Assembly (NCBI GenBank): GCA_965216105.1
Contig: OZ244147.1
Coordinates: forward strand, 744,001 to 808,000
Length of the DNA: 64,000 bases
Direction: 5' to 3'
From: JAALLB01 sp017643495
Lineage (GTDB): Bacteria > Pseudomonadota > Alphaproteobacteria > Rhizobiales > Rhizobiaceae
Part shown: piece by piece, positions 1 through 7,334 of the stretch
Layout of the letters: every line of letters starts with the position of its first letter
Position numbering within the stretch: position 1 is the first letter of the stretch
Notes under the pieces: model-generated
Told to the model about the DNA's origin: nothing
Database searches by the model: none
The model's input: the letters and a program-made list of their open reading frames with translations, nothing else
Position numbers and translations under genes: made by a program

Positions 1-1
1 A

Positions 2-907
2 CTGGATGGGAACAATAATCATATTCTTGATGCTGACATTCGTAGAGCGGTAAATGTGGATAGGTATCAGGTTAATCGTTTGGCTATCAAGTGCGCTATT
101 TCGTTTCTAGCCAGGAACCTTGCACCAACTGGTAATGCTACTGCTATGAGATCTGTTGGTCGCGAAGATATTGCCTTCGATTTCGGCTGGGATCACTGGG
201 CAATAAGACAGTTGGAAACGTGCTGGGAATATTCTGTCGTAGATGCTGTGAGCACTGTTCATTCTATTTCCCGTCAGTCTTCTGAAATAGCCAGCGGATT
301 ACGAGAAACCTTTTACGCCATGGAAGGTGTTGAGGTTAGAAGTCCTTCTCTGGGAAGACCGCAAAACGCTCTAGAATTGATTGTGCCGCTGGGACAGAAG
401 AATACCAAACTTGCAATCTATGCGAAGTCGCCGCGCCGGGTGAGGTGCGAGGTTCGTCATTTAAAAAACCCAAGGTCTATCTACAATCGGTTTAGTGCCA
501 TAAGGGAACTAACTACGGATCGACTGGAAAACTTGTTCGACGCACTCATTGAGATAAACCGTCTTTCTGCGGACAACCGCGCTAATCCATTTCTTGCCGA
601 ACTATGGAGGCACGAAACCCGGCCGGTTGGAACGGTCGTGCAACTTACACTGCTGCTGCAACAGATAGCGGAAGCTTGTCATGAAGCGGATGCGGACATG
701 TTGCGCGTGTTATCACCTCTGATTGCCCATGGGCGACTTCACGGAAATGGGGACGACCCATACAGGGCGGCTGTGAGAGGTTTGGTGAATAGAGGTGTCT
801 TGGTGCGAACCACGAACCGAAGTAGAGCACACGGGCGTGTCTATGCGATTGCAAGGGGATATGCAGATGCATTGGAGCGGGTGAAAGGAAATATTCGACG
901 GTTTTGA
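2..907 (+). CDS. Hypothetical protein, 5'-truncated, possible replication-initiator-like
   Basis: The frame is open to the left edge of the window, so the true start may lie outside; the first in-window start codon is GTG at 56 (283 residues from there). No family is recognised with confidence. The middle (about residues 108-140 from the GTG) reads KLAIYAKSPRRVRCEVRH, a pattern like the short K-x-Y-x-K / R-x-E stretch of phage and plasmid replication proteins. The C-terminus (about residues 215-280) looks like a winged helix, with a basic segment RTTNRSRAHGRVY. This would fit an integrated plasmid or phage, in line with the IS and conjugation remnants nearby, but the assignment is an inference from pattern only. 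It converges on the next gene with a 16-base gap. Confidence 0.55.
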   Translation: MDGNNNHILDADIRRAVNVDRYQVNRLAIKCAISFLARNLAPTGNATAMRSVGREDIAFDFGWDHWAIRQLETCWEYSVVDAVSTVHSISRQSSEIASGLRETFYAMEGVEVRSPSLGRPQNALELIVPLGQKNTKLAIYAKSPRRVRCEVRHLKNPRSIYNRFSAIRELTTDRLENLFDALIEINRLSADNRANPFLAELWRHETRPVGTVVQLTLLLQQIAEACHEADADMLRVLSPLIAHGRLHGNGDDPYRAAVRGLVNRGVLVRTTNRSRAHGRVYAIARGYADALERVKGNIRRF

Positions 908-923
908 TTGGTAGATTTACTTG

Positions 924-1217
924 TCAGTCTTGATGAACGGTTTCGATGACCTTCTTACCTCGCGTAGCGAATGCTAATCCCCCGAACACGACCATACCAA
1001 TTGCCCACAGGCCGAAAATCATTCCAAGTCCCACTACCATCCCAAGGCCGCGTCCTGCTTCTTGGGCTTCCGAGGTTGTAGGATCAAGCTCTCCCCAAGC
1101 CCCGAGTGTAGCGAACAACCAAGCAATCATAAGCAGATTAAAAATCCAAAACAGCATTAGGAATATCCAACCAAAAAACCCGCGTTTTCTCTTTTCGGTT
1201 TGAATGGTCTTGCTCAT
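924..1217 (-). CDS. Small two-helix membrane protein
   Basis: This 97-residue protein has two hydrophobic segments, at about residues 13-40 and 58-85. They are joined by an acidic loop (ELDPTTSEAQEAGRG) and flanked by basic ends (KRKRG and RGKK), which predicts an inner-membrane protein with both ends in the cytoplasm. A purine-rich GAGGG lies 7 bases before the ATG. It starts 10 bases after the secreted-protein gene at 1228-1572 on the same strand, so the two are probably co-transcribed. No function can be assigned. Confidence 0.6.
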   Translation of the reverse strand: MSKTIQTEKRKRGFFGWIFLMLFWIFNLLMIAWLFATLGAWGELDPTTSEAQEAGRGLGMVVGLGMIFGLWAIGMVVFGGLAFATRGKKVIETVHQD

Positions 1218-1227
1218 TTCTCAACCC

Positions 1228-1572
1228 TCATTCTTCAATAAACAGATCAATTCCAAGTTTATTCTCGTAATCCAACGCAGCGTCGCAAGAAGCTTCTCCG
1301 AGCAACTCAAACATTTTTGAGCTTTCCGTCTGGCTTTGGTCAGTTATCAAACCTGAACTGGCGACCGATGCTTGATCTGCCGCTTCCAAAGTCTTGAATA
1401 TTTCATGAATACCAGCCGAGTTGATACTTAGTGTAGGACAAGCTTCCACAGCTGCTTTCGCATACCCGATCTTCTGATGTGCATCCATCTGCTCCAGAAA
1501 ACCCGCATTTGTATATGTAGGACAGCTTGCGACTATTAGAGAGCAAAATGTTATTAGAGTTTTCTTGGTCAT
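1228..1572 (-). CDS. Small exported protein of unknown function
   Basis: The ATG at 1572 was chosen because it gives a classical signal peptide: basic MTKK, a hydrophobic core TLITFCSLIVAS, and a possible cleavage site after TYTNA. A longer in-frame start at 1584 adds only four residues. The mature part (about 90 residues) is helical and acidic with two cysteines (EACPTL and EASCDAA) that could pair in the periplasm. The Cys in IVASC does not make a convincing lipobox. It is the first gene of a likely two-gene unit with the small membrane protein downstream. Function unknown. Confidence 0.55.
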   Translation of the reverse strand: MTKKTLITFCSLIVASCPTYTNAGFLEQMDAHQKIGYAKAAVEACPTLSINSAGIHEIFKTLEAADQASVASSGLITDQSQTESSKMFELLGEASCDAALDYENKLGIDLFIEE

Positions 1573-1699
1573 TAATCGCCACACATCAGAAGTCGTCCGT
1601 GCGTATCAAAATTGTGTTGTTTGCCGTTATGCACATGACAATATTTGTTTCGACGTTATCCGAAAGTATTTCTGACAGCAAATGATAGTGCATTTAACA

Positions 1700-1930
1700 T
1701 GACCTGCTCCCCTGAAACATCCCCGAATTTTAGTTAGTCTGTTCTCCAAGAAGAAGAATTGAGATGAAGAGAAACCGTTTTAGCAACGAACAGATTATTG
1801 GCATGGTGAAAGATGGTTTTGTTCGGAAGCGGAAGCGCTTGAAGCAGGATGGCGTGCTCCTTACTGGGGTAATTAATGGTGAACAAATAATGGAAGCCAG
1901 TTCGAACCAATTTTATTCTGTCCTAGCTTA
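1700..1930 (+). mobile_element. IS3-family insertion sequence remnant (left end and start of orfA)
   Basis: At 1700 the sequence TGACCTGCTCCCCTG resembles the left terminal repeat of IS3-type elements. It is followed at 1764 by an ATG reading MKRNRFSNEQIIGMVKD, the characteristic start of IS3-family OrfA (usually MKRSRF-EEQIIGIL). The frame then loses similarity, and the last recognisable piece, MEASS, near 1890 is followed by a stop at 1929-1931. No OrfB or right end is seen, so this is a decayed, immobile piece. It fills the gap between the small exported protein and the zinc-ribbon gene. Confidence 0.6.
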
Positions 1931-2173
1931 AGCCAATCCTCCCACAAATCCTTCCGTTTCCCCCTTGGCTGAAAGGGCGATACGCACGTCTCCCCGGCAG
2001 GCATTGCAGTACAACAGCCGTTCGACTTCATCGAGATATTGAAAATCCAATCCCATTTTGCTGATCAGCATGGCCGGGTATTCGTAACGTGATGCGCTGC
2101 ATTTCTTGCAGGTGACCTCAAGCTTTGCGTTGGGTTCAAGGTCCATGATTTGCAGGTCTGTTTTCCAACTCAT
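1928..2173 (-). CDS. Small zinc-ribbon protein coupled to Y-family polymerase
   Basis: This 81-residue protein has two CxxC knuckles, C22-KK-C25 and C56-NA-C59, which predict one bound zinc. The ATG at 2173 was preferred over longer in-frame starts because it overlaps the stop of the polymerase gene as TGATG, a classic translational-coupling arrangement. Co-expression with an SOS-type polymerase suggests an accessory factor, perhaps for DNA or protein contacts, but this is inferred from context only. I do not recognise a named family. Confidence 0.65.
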   Translation of the reverse strand: MSWKTDLQIMDLEPNAKLEVTCKKCSASRYEYPAMLISKMGLDFQYLDEVERLLYCNACRGDVRIALSAKGETEGFVGGLA

Positions 2174-3432
2174 CACCAAAAGTCCTCCGGGCGTGGTATC
2201 CGTGTGTATGAAATCTTGCCCCCGAGGTTTCCGCCGGCAGGTGGCCGCCATGTACCCAAGGTAACAAGTGACTTGCTGTAACGACGGTTCAAATGGTCAA
2301 CGGCTTGGTTGGCGCGCTCCCACTTGCGTCGTTCGTGATCATCGTTCAGCAGAAAATCCAGTTGCCGTTCACTGGAGCGCGATATGTCGCCAAGGGTGAC
2401 GCCAACTCTTACGATTTGCGTTGCCGGGCTGAGAACCGTACACAACCGTTGCCACATGGTATTGAGCGCATCCAGACATGCCTTGTCATCATGTACTACC
2501 GGCAGCTTGGTTGCGTCCGTGTAGATACGATCCTCGCGACCTGATCGGAAGTTGCACCACAGGTACATGCTGGAAGCATAATAGCCTGCCCAGCGCATCC
2601 GCCTTGCGGCCTTTATGAGCAGCATGCGGGCAATGGGTTTCACATTGTCTCGTCTACGGTCTTCTGGAGAGATGACACGACCATGCCCAAACATCCCGGG
2701 CTTCGATTTCTCCGCCTTGATTGCATAGCCATGCAGGGCGTACCAAAGCCGTTCGCCAGTGACATTGCGCCAAATCTTGCGCATGTGTTTCGGAGGGACT
2801 GCTAATAGCTGCTCCAGATTGTAGTAGCCAAATTCATAAAGCCGCCGTTCCATCCGTGAGCCGATACCCGGTATGTCATCATAGGGGATTGGATAAAGCA
2901 CATGGGGAAGGTCATGCGGATGCCATACGGTCACGCCATCCGGTTTGTTCTGCTTGCCTGCAATCTTGGCAATGTGCCGGTTGGGACCAAACCCGATTGA
3001 GCAAGTTATATAGGGCCCGACATGGGTTGAAATGCGTTCCTTGATCCGTTTCGCCAAACCGTATGGGTCTTTGGCCTGCGCGGGATCCAGACGGCAGGTG
3101 ATTTCGTCAATCGACTTTATCGCCTCCACCGGGATAACCGTGCTGATCTCGGCAATCAGAGTATTGTGCGCCCGCATGTAAAGGTCGGGGTTCTGGGGCT
3201 GATAAATGATGTCTGGGCAAATCCGCTTTGCATCGCCGTATCGCATCACATTCTTGCAGCCACGGGCCTTGGCTTCTTTCGAAACTGCGATCACGCATGT
3301 GTGTACTGTCCCATCGAACGGCACAATGCCAACCGGCTTGCCACGCAAATGGGGGCGCACTTGCTGCTCTACGGATGCGAAGAACCCGTCGAAGTCGAGA
3401 TACAGATATTCTATCGTCTCCGGCTTGCGCAC
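2173..3432 (-). CDS. Y-family translesion DNA polymerase (DinB/ImpB-MucB-SamB-like)
   Basis: This 419-residue protein matches UmuC/DinB-type polymerases that copy damaged DNA. The catalytic carboxylates are visible: D13 in LYLDFDGFFASVE, and D109-E110 in SIDEI (usually SIDEA). A helix-hairpin-helix stretch, DDIPGIGSRMERRLYEFG, lies near residues 185-205, followed by a little-finger-like region. The start is GTG at 3432, with AGGAG nine bases upstream. A LexA-type box lies 36 bases upstream, so damage induction is expected. It is coupled to the zinc-ribbon gene. It is not a canonical DinB (the SIDE-I change and the C-terminus differ) and may be one of the plasmid- or island-borne ImpB-like polymerases, sometimes mislabelled as type VI secretion. 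Confidence 0.85.
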   Translation of the reverse strand: MRKPETIEYLYLDFDGFFASVEQQVRPHLRGKPVGIVPFDGTVHTCVIAVSKEAKARGCKNVMRYGDAKRICPDIIYQPQNPDLYMRAHNTLIAEISTVIPVEAIKSIDEITCRLDPAQAKDPYGLAKRIKERISTHVGPYITCSIGFGPNRHIAKIAGKQNKPDGVTVWHPHDLPHVLYPIPYDDIPGIGSRMERRLYEFGYYNLEQLLAVPPKHMRKIWRNVTGERLWYALHGYAIKAEKSKPGMFGHGRVISPEDRRRDNVKPIARMLLIKAARRMRWAGYYASSMYLWCNFRSGREDRIYTDATKLPVVHDDKACLDALNTMWQRLCTVLSPATQIVRVGVTLGDISRSSERQLDFLLNDDHERRKWERANQAVDHLNRRYSKSLVTLGTWRPPAGGNLGGKISYTRIPRPEDFW

Positions 3433-3443
3433 GTGACGTCACT

Positions 3444-3482
3444 CCTATTTCGTTCTTTCACTAGAGGGAACAAAATAGGAAC
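3444..3482 (-). promoter_or_regulatory. LexA (SOS) box inside a larger inverted repeat
   Basis: Read on the minus strand, 3482-3468 is GTTCCTATTTTGTTC, an exact fit to the alphaproteobacterial LexA operator GTTC-N7-GTTC. It lies 36 bases before the GTG of the Y-family polymerase. The element is also half of a larger inverted repeat: 12-base arms at 3444-3455 and 3468-3479 match at 11 of 12 positions around a 12-base spacer. The position near the expected promoter supports repression by LexA. Confidence 0.7.
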
Positions 3483-3692
3483 AAATTCCTTAAAGAGTCA
3501 ATCAAAACTTTTCATAATGGTTGCATTGGTGAGCTAATAACGAAATGCGTCAGCCAAACTTCGTTGTCCTGTCGCAAATCCGTCGATAACAAATTAAAGC
3601 CATTACTCAGCATCATTGATTGTACAACAAACCCCTACCAGAGGCGCGTTAAAATCTGCTGTGCTTTCAAAGCTGAATTTTGCAGTAAACAA

Positions 3693-3720
3693 TGTATAAA
3701 AAACTATTATTTTTTATACA
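3693..3720. repeat. Perfect 11-bp inverted repeat upstream of recombinase
   Basis: The arms TGTATAAAAAA (3693-3703) and TTTTTTATACA (3710-3720) are perfectly complementary around the 6-base spacer CTATTA. The repeat lies about 60 bases before the serine recombinase gene, where resolvases normally bind their own res site and repress their own promoter. It could also act as a bidirectional terminator, since both strands end in T runs, but there is no obvious upstream gene to terminate. Confidence 0.5.
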
Positions 3721-3748
3721 TATATGTTAGGATGATCATGCAAAGAAA

Positions 3749-3764
3749 TTGCACCCCGGTGCAA
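3749..3764. promoter_or_regulatory. Palindrome just before recombinase start
   Basis: TTGCACC (3749-3755) and GGTGCAA (3758-3764) form a perfect inverted repeat with a 2-base spacer. It ends 17 bases before the recombinase ATG. Its position suits an operator or a recombinase-binding subsite next to the A/T-rich inverted repeat 30 bases upstream. The role is inferred from position and symmetry only. Confidence 0.4.
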
Positions 3765-3781
3765 AACTGGGAGTTCGTCAA

Positions 3782-4438
3782 ATGTCAAAGAGGGTCGCGA
3801 TTTACGCGCGAGTTTCGACAAAGGGTCAGACCACAGACAATCAAATCAGAGAATTGCGGAAAGTTGCGAACCGTGCTGGGTGGACGGTTGTGAACGAGTT
3901 TGTCGATGAAGGCATAAGTGGCGGGAAGGGTCGCGACCAAAGACCGATGTTTGATGCACTCTGTAAGGCAGTTGTAAGGCGCGAAGTGGATGTTGTGATG
4001 TCTTGGAGTGTTGATCGTTTGGGGAGATCATTGCAGCACCTTGTCGCATTCTTAGGAGAGTTGAATGTGTCGGGGGTCGATCTTTATCTTCACCAACAAG
4101 GGATTGATACTACAACTCCAGCAGGAAAAGCATTGTTTCAGATGATGGGAGTATTTGCGGAGTTTGAGCGTTCAATCATTAGGGAGCGTGTAAGAAGTGG
4201 AATTGATAGGGCAAGGCAAGAGGAGCAAACAACACACGGTTTAAAACGTCGCCGAAAGCAAGGGAAACGGGCGCATGGACGTCCTTCAAAACTAACAAAT
4301 GCCCTTATCCAGAAAGTTCGAGATGCAAGAAATGACGGTTTATCGTACAGAAATATTGCCAACCAATTTGGTGTTTCTCTTGGAACTGTGCAAAATGCAT
4401 TAAAACTCCCTCCACGGAATAACAGCATTACAGAATAA
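3782..4438 (+). CDS. Small serine recombinase (resolvase/invertase family)
   Basis: This 218-residue protein cuts and rejoins DNA through a phosphoserine link. The N-terminal catalytic domain shows RVAIYARVST with nucleophile S12, then the family signatures DEGISGGKGRDQRP and SVDRLGRSL, and the long helix region GVFAEFERSIIRERVRSG. The C-terminal helix-turn-helix is RPSKLTNALIQKVRDARN plus SYRNIANQFGVSLGTVQNAL. The start at 3782 follows GGAG, and an upstream TTG at 3749 is unlikely because it sits within the palindrome. The HARE-HTH gene begins 28 bases downstream on the same strand. The length matches Tn3/Hin-type resolvases, so it may serve a plasmid, a transposon or an inversion switch. 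Confidence 0.92.
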   Translation: MSKRVAIYARVSTKGQTTDNQIRELRKVANRAGWTVVNEFVDEGISGGKGRDQRPMFDALCKAVVRREVDVVMSWSVDRLGRSLQHLVAFLGELNVSGVDLYLHQQGIDTTTPAGKALFQMMGVFAEFERSIIRERVRSGIDRARQEEQTTHGLKRRRKQGKRAHGRPSKLTNALIQKVRDARNDGLSYRNIANQFGVSLGTVQNALKLPPRNNSITE

Positions 4439-4466
4439 CAGAAAGGCAACTTGGAGTGATTTTCTT

Positions 4467-5405
4467 TTGAACAGTTATCTTGAAATGGCAATGCATGTAT
4501 TAAGAGCGACTAAGCGGCCCATGACCGCCAAGGCAATTTTTAATGCTGCCCTCAAGGCTGATTTAGTACCTCCTCACCTTCATGGTAAAACGCAGCATAA
4601 GACTTTGCAGGCGAGGCTTAGTGAAGAAATTTTACACAATCGATCAGGATCCTTATTCTATCGTACTGAACCCGGGCATTTTTTTCTCTCGGAGTTCATG
4701 GCCAATCCGAATATCCCTGATAGATTTAAGGAGCCGTTTCCAGCACGAAGGCGAACACGGGACCTACAAACACAACCACAATTGGTAATTGACGAAGACT
4801 TTTTGTCGGAGTGTGGGAGTTTGAACAACTGGAGATGGAATACGTTCATTGACAGCGCATTCCGTAACAAGGCTGCACGTTTCGTTGATCCGGTCGAAAA
4901 AGATAATTCATCTGTATCGGTTTGGACATTTTCAATTGTAAAGAAAAAATCTTGTGTATTATCTTATCGTTTAGGTAGATATCGTGATGATCGAGATAGC
5001 TTTGCAAATAAAAAAACAATAGGATTTCCCGGGAGTGTTTGTATAAATGATCAAACACTTTTTTCTGCAGATGATTTAGGGGCATCTGAGAACGCTTTAA
5101 ATGTTATCTTATCGGATATGGATTTATCAACTCATGCATTTTCTGGTGATCAACTCAAAATGCCAGAAATAACTAGTATGTTGCATGTAATTGGTGATGA
5201 CGATACTTCGGCTTTTTTGATTGTTTCATTGTGGGATTGTCCAGAATGGTTTGAGCCAACCAATAGAAAATTATCGATCAATAACCCGCAATGGACGAAT
5301 GTGAGCGTTCCACCGAATGATTTGCATGATTTTGAACCTTGGAGTGTATCGGCACTCGAGGCACTGTCGGGTTTAAGCTTTTGGCGCAATCAAAAAGTCG
5401 GGTAA
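4467..5405 (+). CDS. HARE-HTH domain protein, putative sensor partner of CHAT protease
   Basis: Residues 1-76 form a HARE-HTH (HB1/ASXL/restriction-endonuclease helix-turn-helix) domain: MNSYLEMAMHVLRATKRPMT, then HGKTQHKTLQARLSEEI, ending in PGHFFLSEF. HARE-HTH domains occur in restriction systems and chromatin proteins and are thought to read DNA state. Residues 110-312 are a mixed alpha/beta domain I do not recognise. One stretch, KKTIGFPGSV then DQTLF, faintly recalls the start of a NUDIX-like fold, but no nudix box is present. The start is TTG at 4467 with GGAG ten bases upstream. The 3' end overlaps the CHAT gene, so the two products are probably made together. A sensor/effector pair is an inference. 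Confidence 0.8.
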   Translation: MNSYLEMAMHVLRATKRPMTAKAIFNAALKADLVPPHLHGKTQHKTLQARLSEEILHNRSGSLFYRTEPGHFFLSEFMANPNIPDRFKEPFPARRRTRDLQTQPQLVIDEDFLSECGSLNNWRWNTFIDSAFRNKAARFVDPVEKDNSSVSVWTFSIVKKKSCVLSYRLGRYRDDRDSFANKKTIGFPGSVCINDQTLFSADDLGASENALNVILSDMDLSTHAFSGDQLKMPEITSMLHVIGDDDTSAFLIVSLWDCPEWFEPTNRKLSINNPQWTNVSVPPNDLHDFEPWSVSALEALSGLSFWRNQKVG

Positions 5406-7087
5406 TCAGTGAAGAAAAATCCGCATTCTTGAAATTTGAGATCGAGAATGGGAGCCCCCGCAGGCAAAAAACTGCATTACAAGAGTTGTGCCGCAGTTGC
5501 AGACTTGGAGTTTTACCCACCGCACAATTCAGGAATGGCCTCGAACTCTCAATCTCAGGCTTGGTGATTTCAAGCTTGGACGACAAAGTTATACGCTGGT
5601 CCCTAAATAGTTTAGCCCAAATTGGAACCCGCACTGTCTGCGCAAGAAACTTAGAAGTTGCACTCCAGAGGAATGAAGCAAATCCGGAAATAGTAGCGGC
5701 CGCGGTTGCTGCACTCTCAAAGATTTATAATGGTGCATTGGAAAACGTTGGGATCCTTGCGAACGTCCAGCCAGAGATCAAAGTTCTTGCGGCTCTGCAA
5801 AATACTGACCCATCTAAGCTGGATTTATCTGGCTTTAAAATTAACATTGATACCGCCGATGCAGAAATACTTAAGTTGGCTTTAATCACGGTCGGATTAA
5901 ATCGCGATATTGAAAATTTGTTTCACCCCAAACATACGAATGGTGAAATTATTAGAGCCTTGGGACAATATGATGATCCTGTCGTTCGCCAGTATTGTGT
6001 TTGGTCTGTTATCGAAAACATCAAACTCAGTCTTATCGATCTTGGCATACCATTTAGTGACTTAGACAATCAGCCAGATAACGTTCAATCAAAGCTTTTA
6101 CAATTGGCCGCAGAAAGGTTGCCTGCGGATGCAAAAAAGCACGAAATACTAGAGCGTGGTTCTTTCTTACCCTCCCTAATCGCAAGAGAAGGTTTGGGGA
6201 AAGGGTTACTGAAATGCCATTATGATGGTTTGGAAGACTTGGTCATCAATTGGTATGATACAGAAAGAGAAGACAGGGTGCGTCTTTTACTTGCGGAACA
6301 TATGGCGAGGTACTCTGACAGTTCGATACCGTACGAAGAAAAAGCTTTAGAAATTGCGGAAGAAGGTGGAGAATTTCAACGTCGCATATTGATGGGTGCA
6401 GAGGGGCAAAAATTATACAGGCGGGTCAAAATGAGTAGCATGGCCGAGGGAATGGGAGATTTGTTTGAGGGCATTCACGATCCGGTTTTTCAAGCATTAA
6501 ACGAAGTAGCAACAAACCAACACGTGAGGAAGAATATGAAATCTTTAGTCCTGTCTGCGTCTCCAGTAGATGAAATACCATTGCGCTTGGACAAAGAAGC
6601 AGCTGACCTGAAAGAAAAACTTGCTTTGGTTCAAAGTCCGGCGATCAAGGTAGACATAGTTCATGAATGGGCAGTGAGAGTTGATCAAATTCAAGATCAC
6701 ATTCTGAATGGTAAACCAGAGATTTTGCATTTCAGCGGACACGGAGATCGGGGTGTCTTATGCTTTGAAGATCACAGCGGTAGTACGAGAGATGTACGAG
6801 GGGAGGATTTTGCTGATCTTGTTAGGCTTTCTCCCGAAGTTAAGTGTGTCGTATTGAATTGTTGTTACTCTGACAGCGTTGCGAGTTTAGTTGCGCCTTT
6901 TGTAGATGCTGTAATTGGTTGTGATGCAAGTGTCTCCGACGATGCGGCAATAGTGTTTTCGAGATCATTTTACAGAGCACTGTCGCATGGCAAAAATTAC
7001 CCAGAAGCATTTGAGTTGGCTAAAAACGACATAAAGTTGGCGGGAATGGATAAAGACGCTGATTTGTATAAGATTTCTACTGATTGA
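5339..7087 (+). CDS. Alpha-solenoid (HEAT-like) protein with C-terminal CHAT caspase-like protease domain
   Basis: Residues from about 405 to the end match the CHAT domain: an opening strand SLVLSASPVDEIPLRLDKEA, the histidine motif FSGHG (H468) and the cysteine motif VVLNCCYSD (probable nucleophile C509). A conserved tail, AIVFSRSFYRAL, is followed by YPEAFELAK. This predicts a caspase-type cysteine protease. Residues about 30-390 are helical repeats of HEAT type (for example VIRWSLNSLAQIG and PEIVAAAVAALSKI), a common sensing or regulatory scaffold. There is no signal peptide, so it is cytoplasmic. TTG at 5339 overlaps the HARE-HTH gene by 67 bases; TTG at 5381 (25-base overlap) or 5429 are alternatives. 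CHAT proteases act in bacterial cell-death and anti-phage systems; the role here is inferred. Confidence 0.85.
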   Translation: MECIGTRGTVGFKLLAQSKSRVISEEKSAFLKFEIENGSPRRQKTALQELCRSCRLGVLPTAQFRNGLELSISGLVISSLDDKVIRWSLNSLAQIGTRTVCARNLEVALQRNEANPEIVAAAVAALSKIYNGALENVGILANVQPEIKVLAALQNTDPSKLDLSGFKINIDTADAEILKLALITVGLNRDIENLFHPKHTNGEIIRALGQYDDPVVRQYCVWSVIENIKLSLIDLGIPFSDLDNQPDNVQSKLLQLAAERLPADAKKHEILERGSFLPSLIAREGLGKGLLKCHYDGLEDLVINWYDTEREDRVRLLLAEHMARYSDSSIPYEEKALEIAEEGGEFQRRILMGAEGQKLYRRVKMSSMAEGMGDLFEGIHDPVFQALNEVATNQHVRKNMKSLVLSASPVDEIPLRLDKEAADLKEKLALVQSPAIKVDIVHEWAVRVDQIQDHILNGKPEILHFSGHGDRGVLCFEDHSGSTRDVRGEDFADLVRLSPEVKCVVLNCCYSDSVASLVAPFVDAVIGCDASVSDDAAIVFSRSFYRALSHGKNYPEAFELAKNDIKLAGMDKDADLYKISTD

Positions 7088-7089
7088 CG

Positions 7090-7113
7090 GGTACCTTCTT
7101 TTGGTACCTTTTT
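7090..7113 (+). terminator. Rho-independent-type terminator after CHAT gene
   Basis: Two GGTACC hexamers (7090-7095 and 7103-7108) pair across a 7-base loop and are followed by five T. This lies 2 bases after the CHAT stop codon and would end the recombinase/HARE/CHAT transcript. The stem is short (6 bp), so efficiency is uncertain. Confidence 0.5.
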
Positions 7114-7136
7114 GACCGAAACAGGAAAATGAAAAG

Positions 7137-7200
7137 CAATAAAATCAATCATTTAGTCGGTTAGGCGACATTTCCCTCTCCCGCTACCAATAAAATCAAT
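7137..7200. repeat. 13-bp direct repeat pair
   Basis: CAATAAAATCAAT occurs at 7137-7149 and again at 7188-7200, in a non-coding stretch between the CHAT gene and the conjugation-gene remnant. It may be a footprint of recombination or an iteron-like remnant; no function is evident. Confidence 0.35.
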
Positions 7201-7334
7201 GACTTATGATGATTTTAGAGACTACGTGCAGTTCTTAGGCACGTAAATGTTTGAAGTTAGTTCCTCAAGTTTGCCACTTGGTCGCTGTTGTTGATGGCTG
7301 GGAAGTCTTGGTTTTTCAGGCAACAATTTGGCTA

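Noticed and set aside
3564..3893. Upstream open frame overlapping the recombinase start
   Set aside because: It crosses the inverted repeats and reads Cys/Lys/Tyr-rich without similarity; the recombinase start at 3782 is clear.
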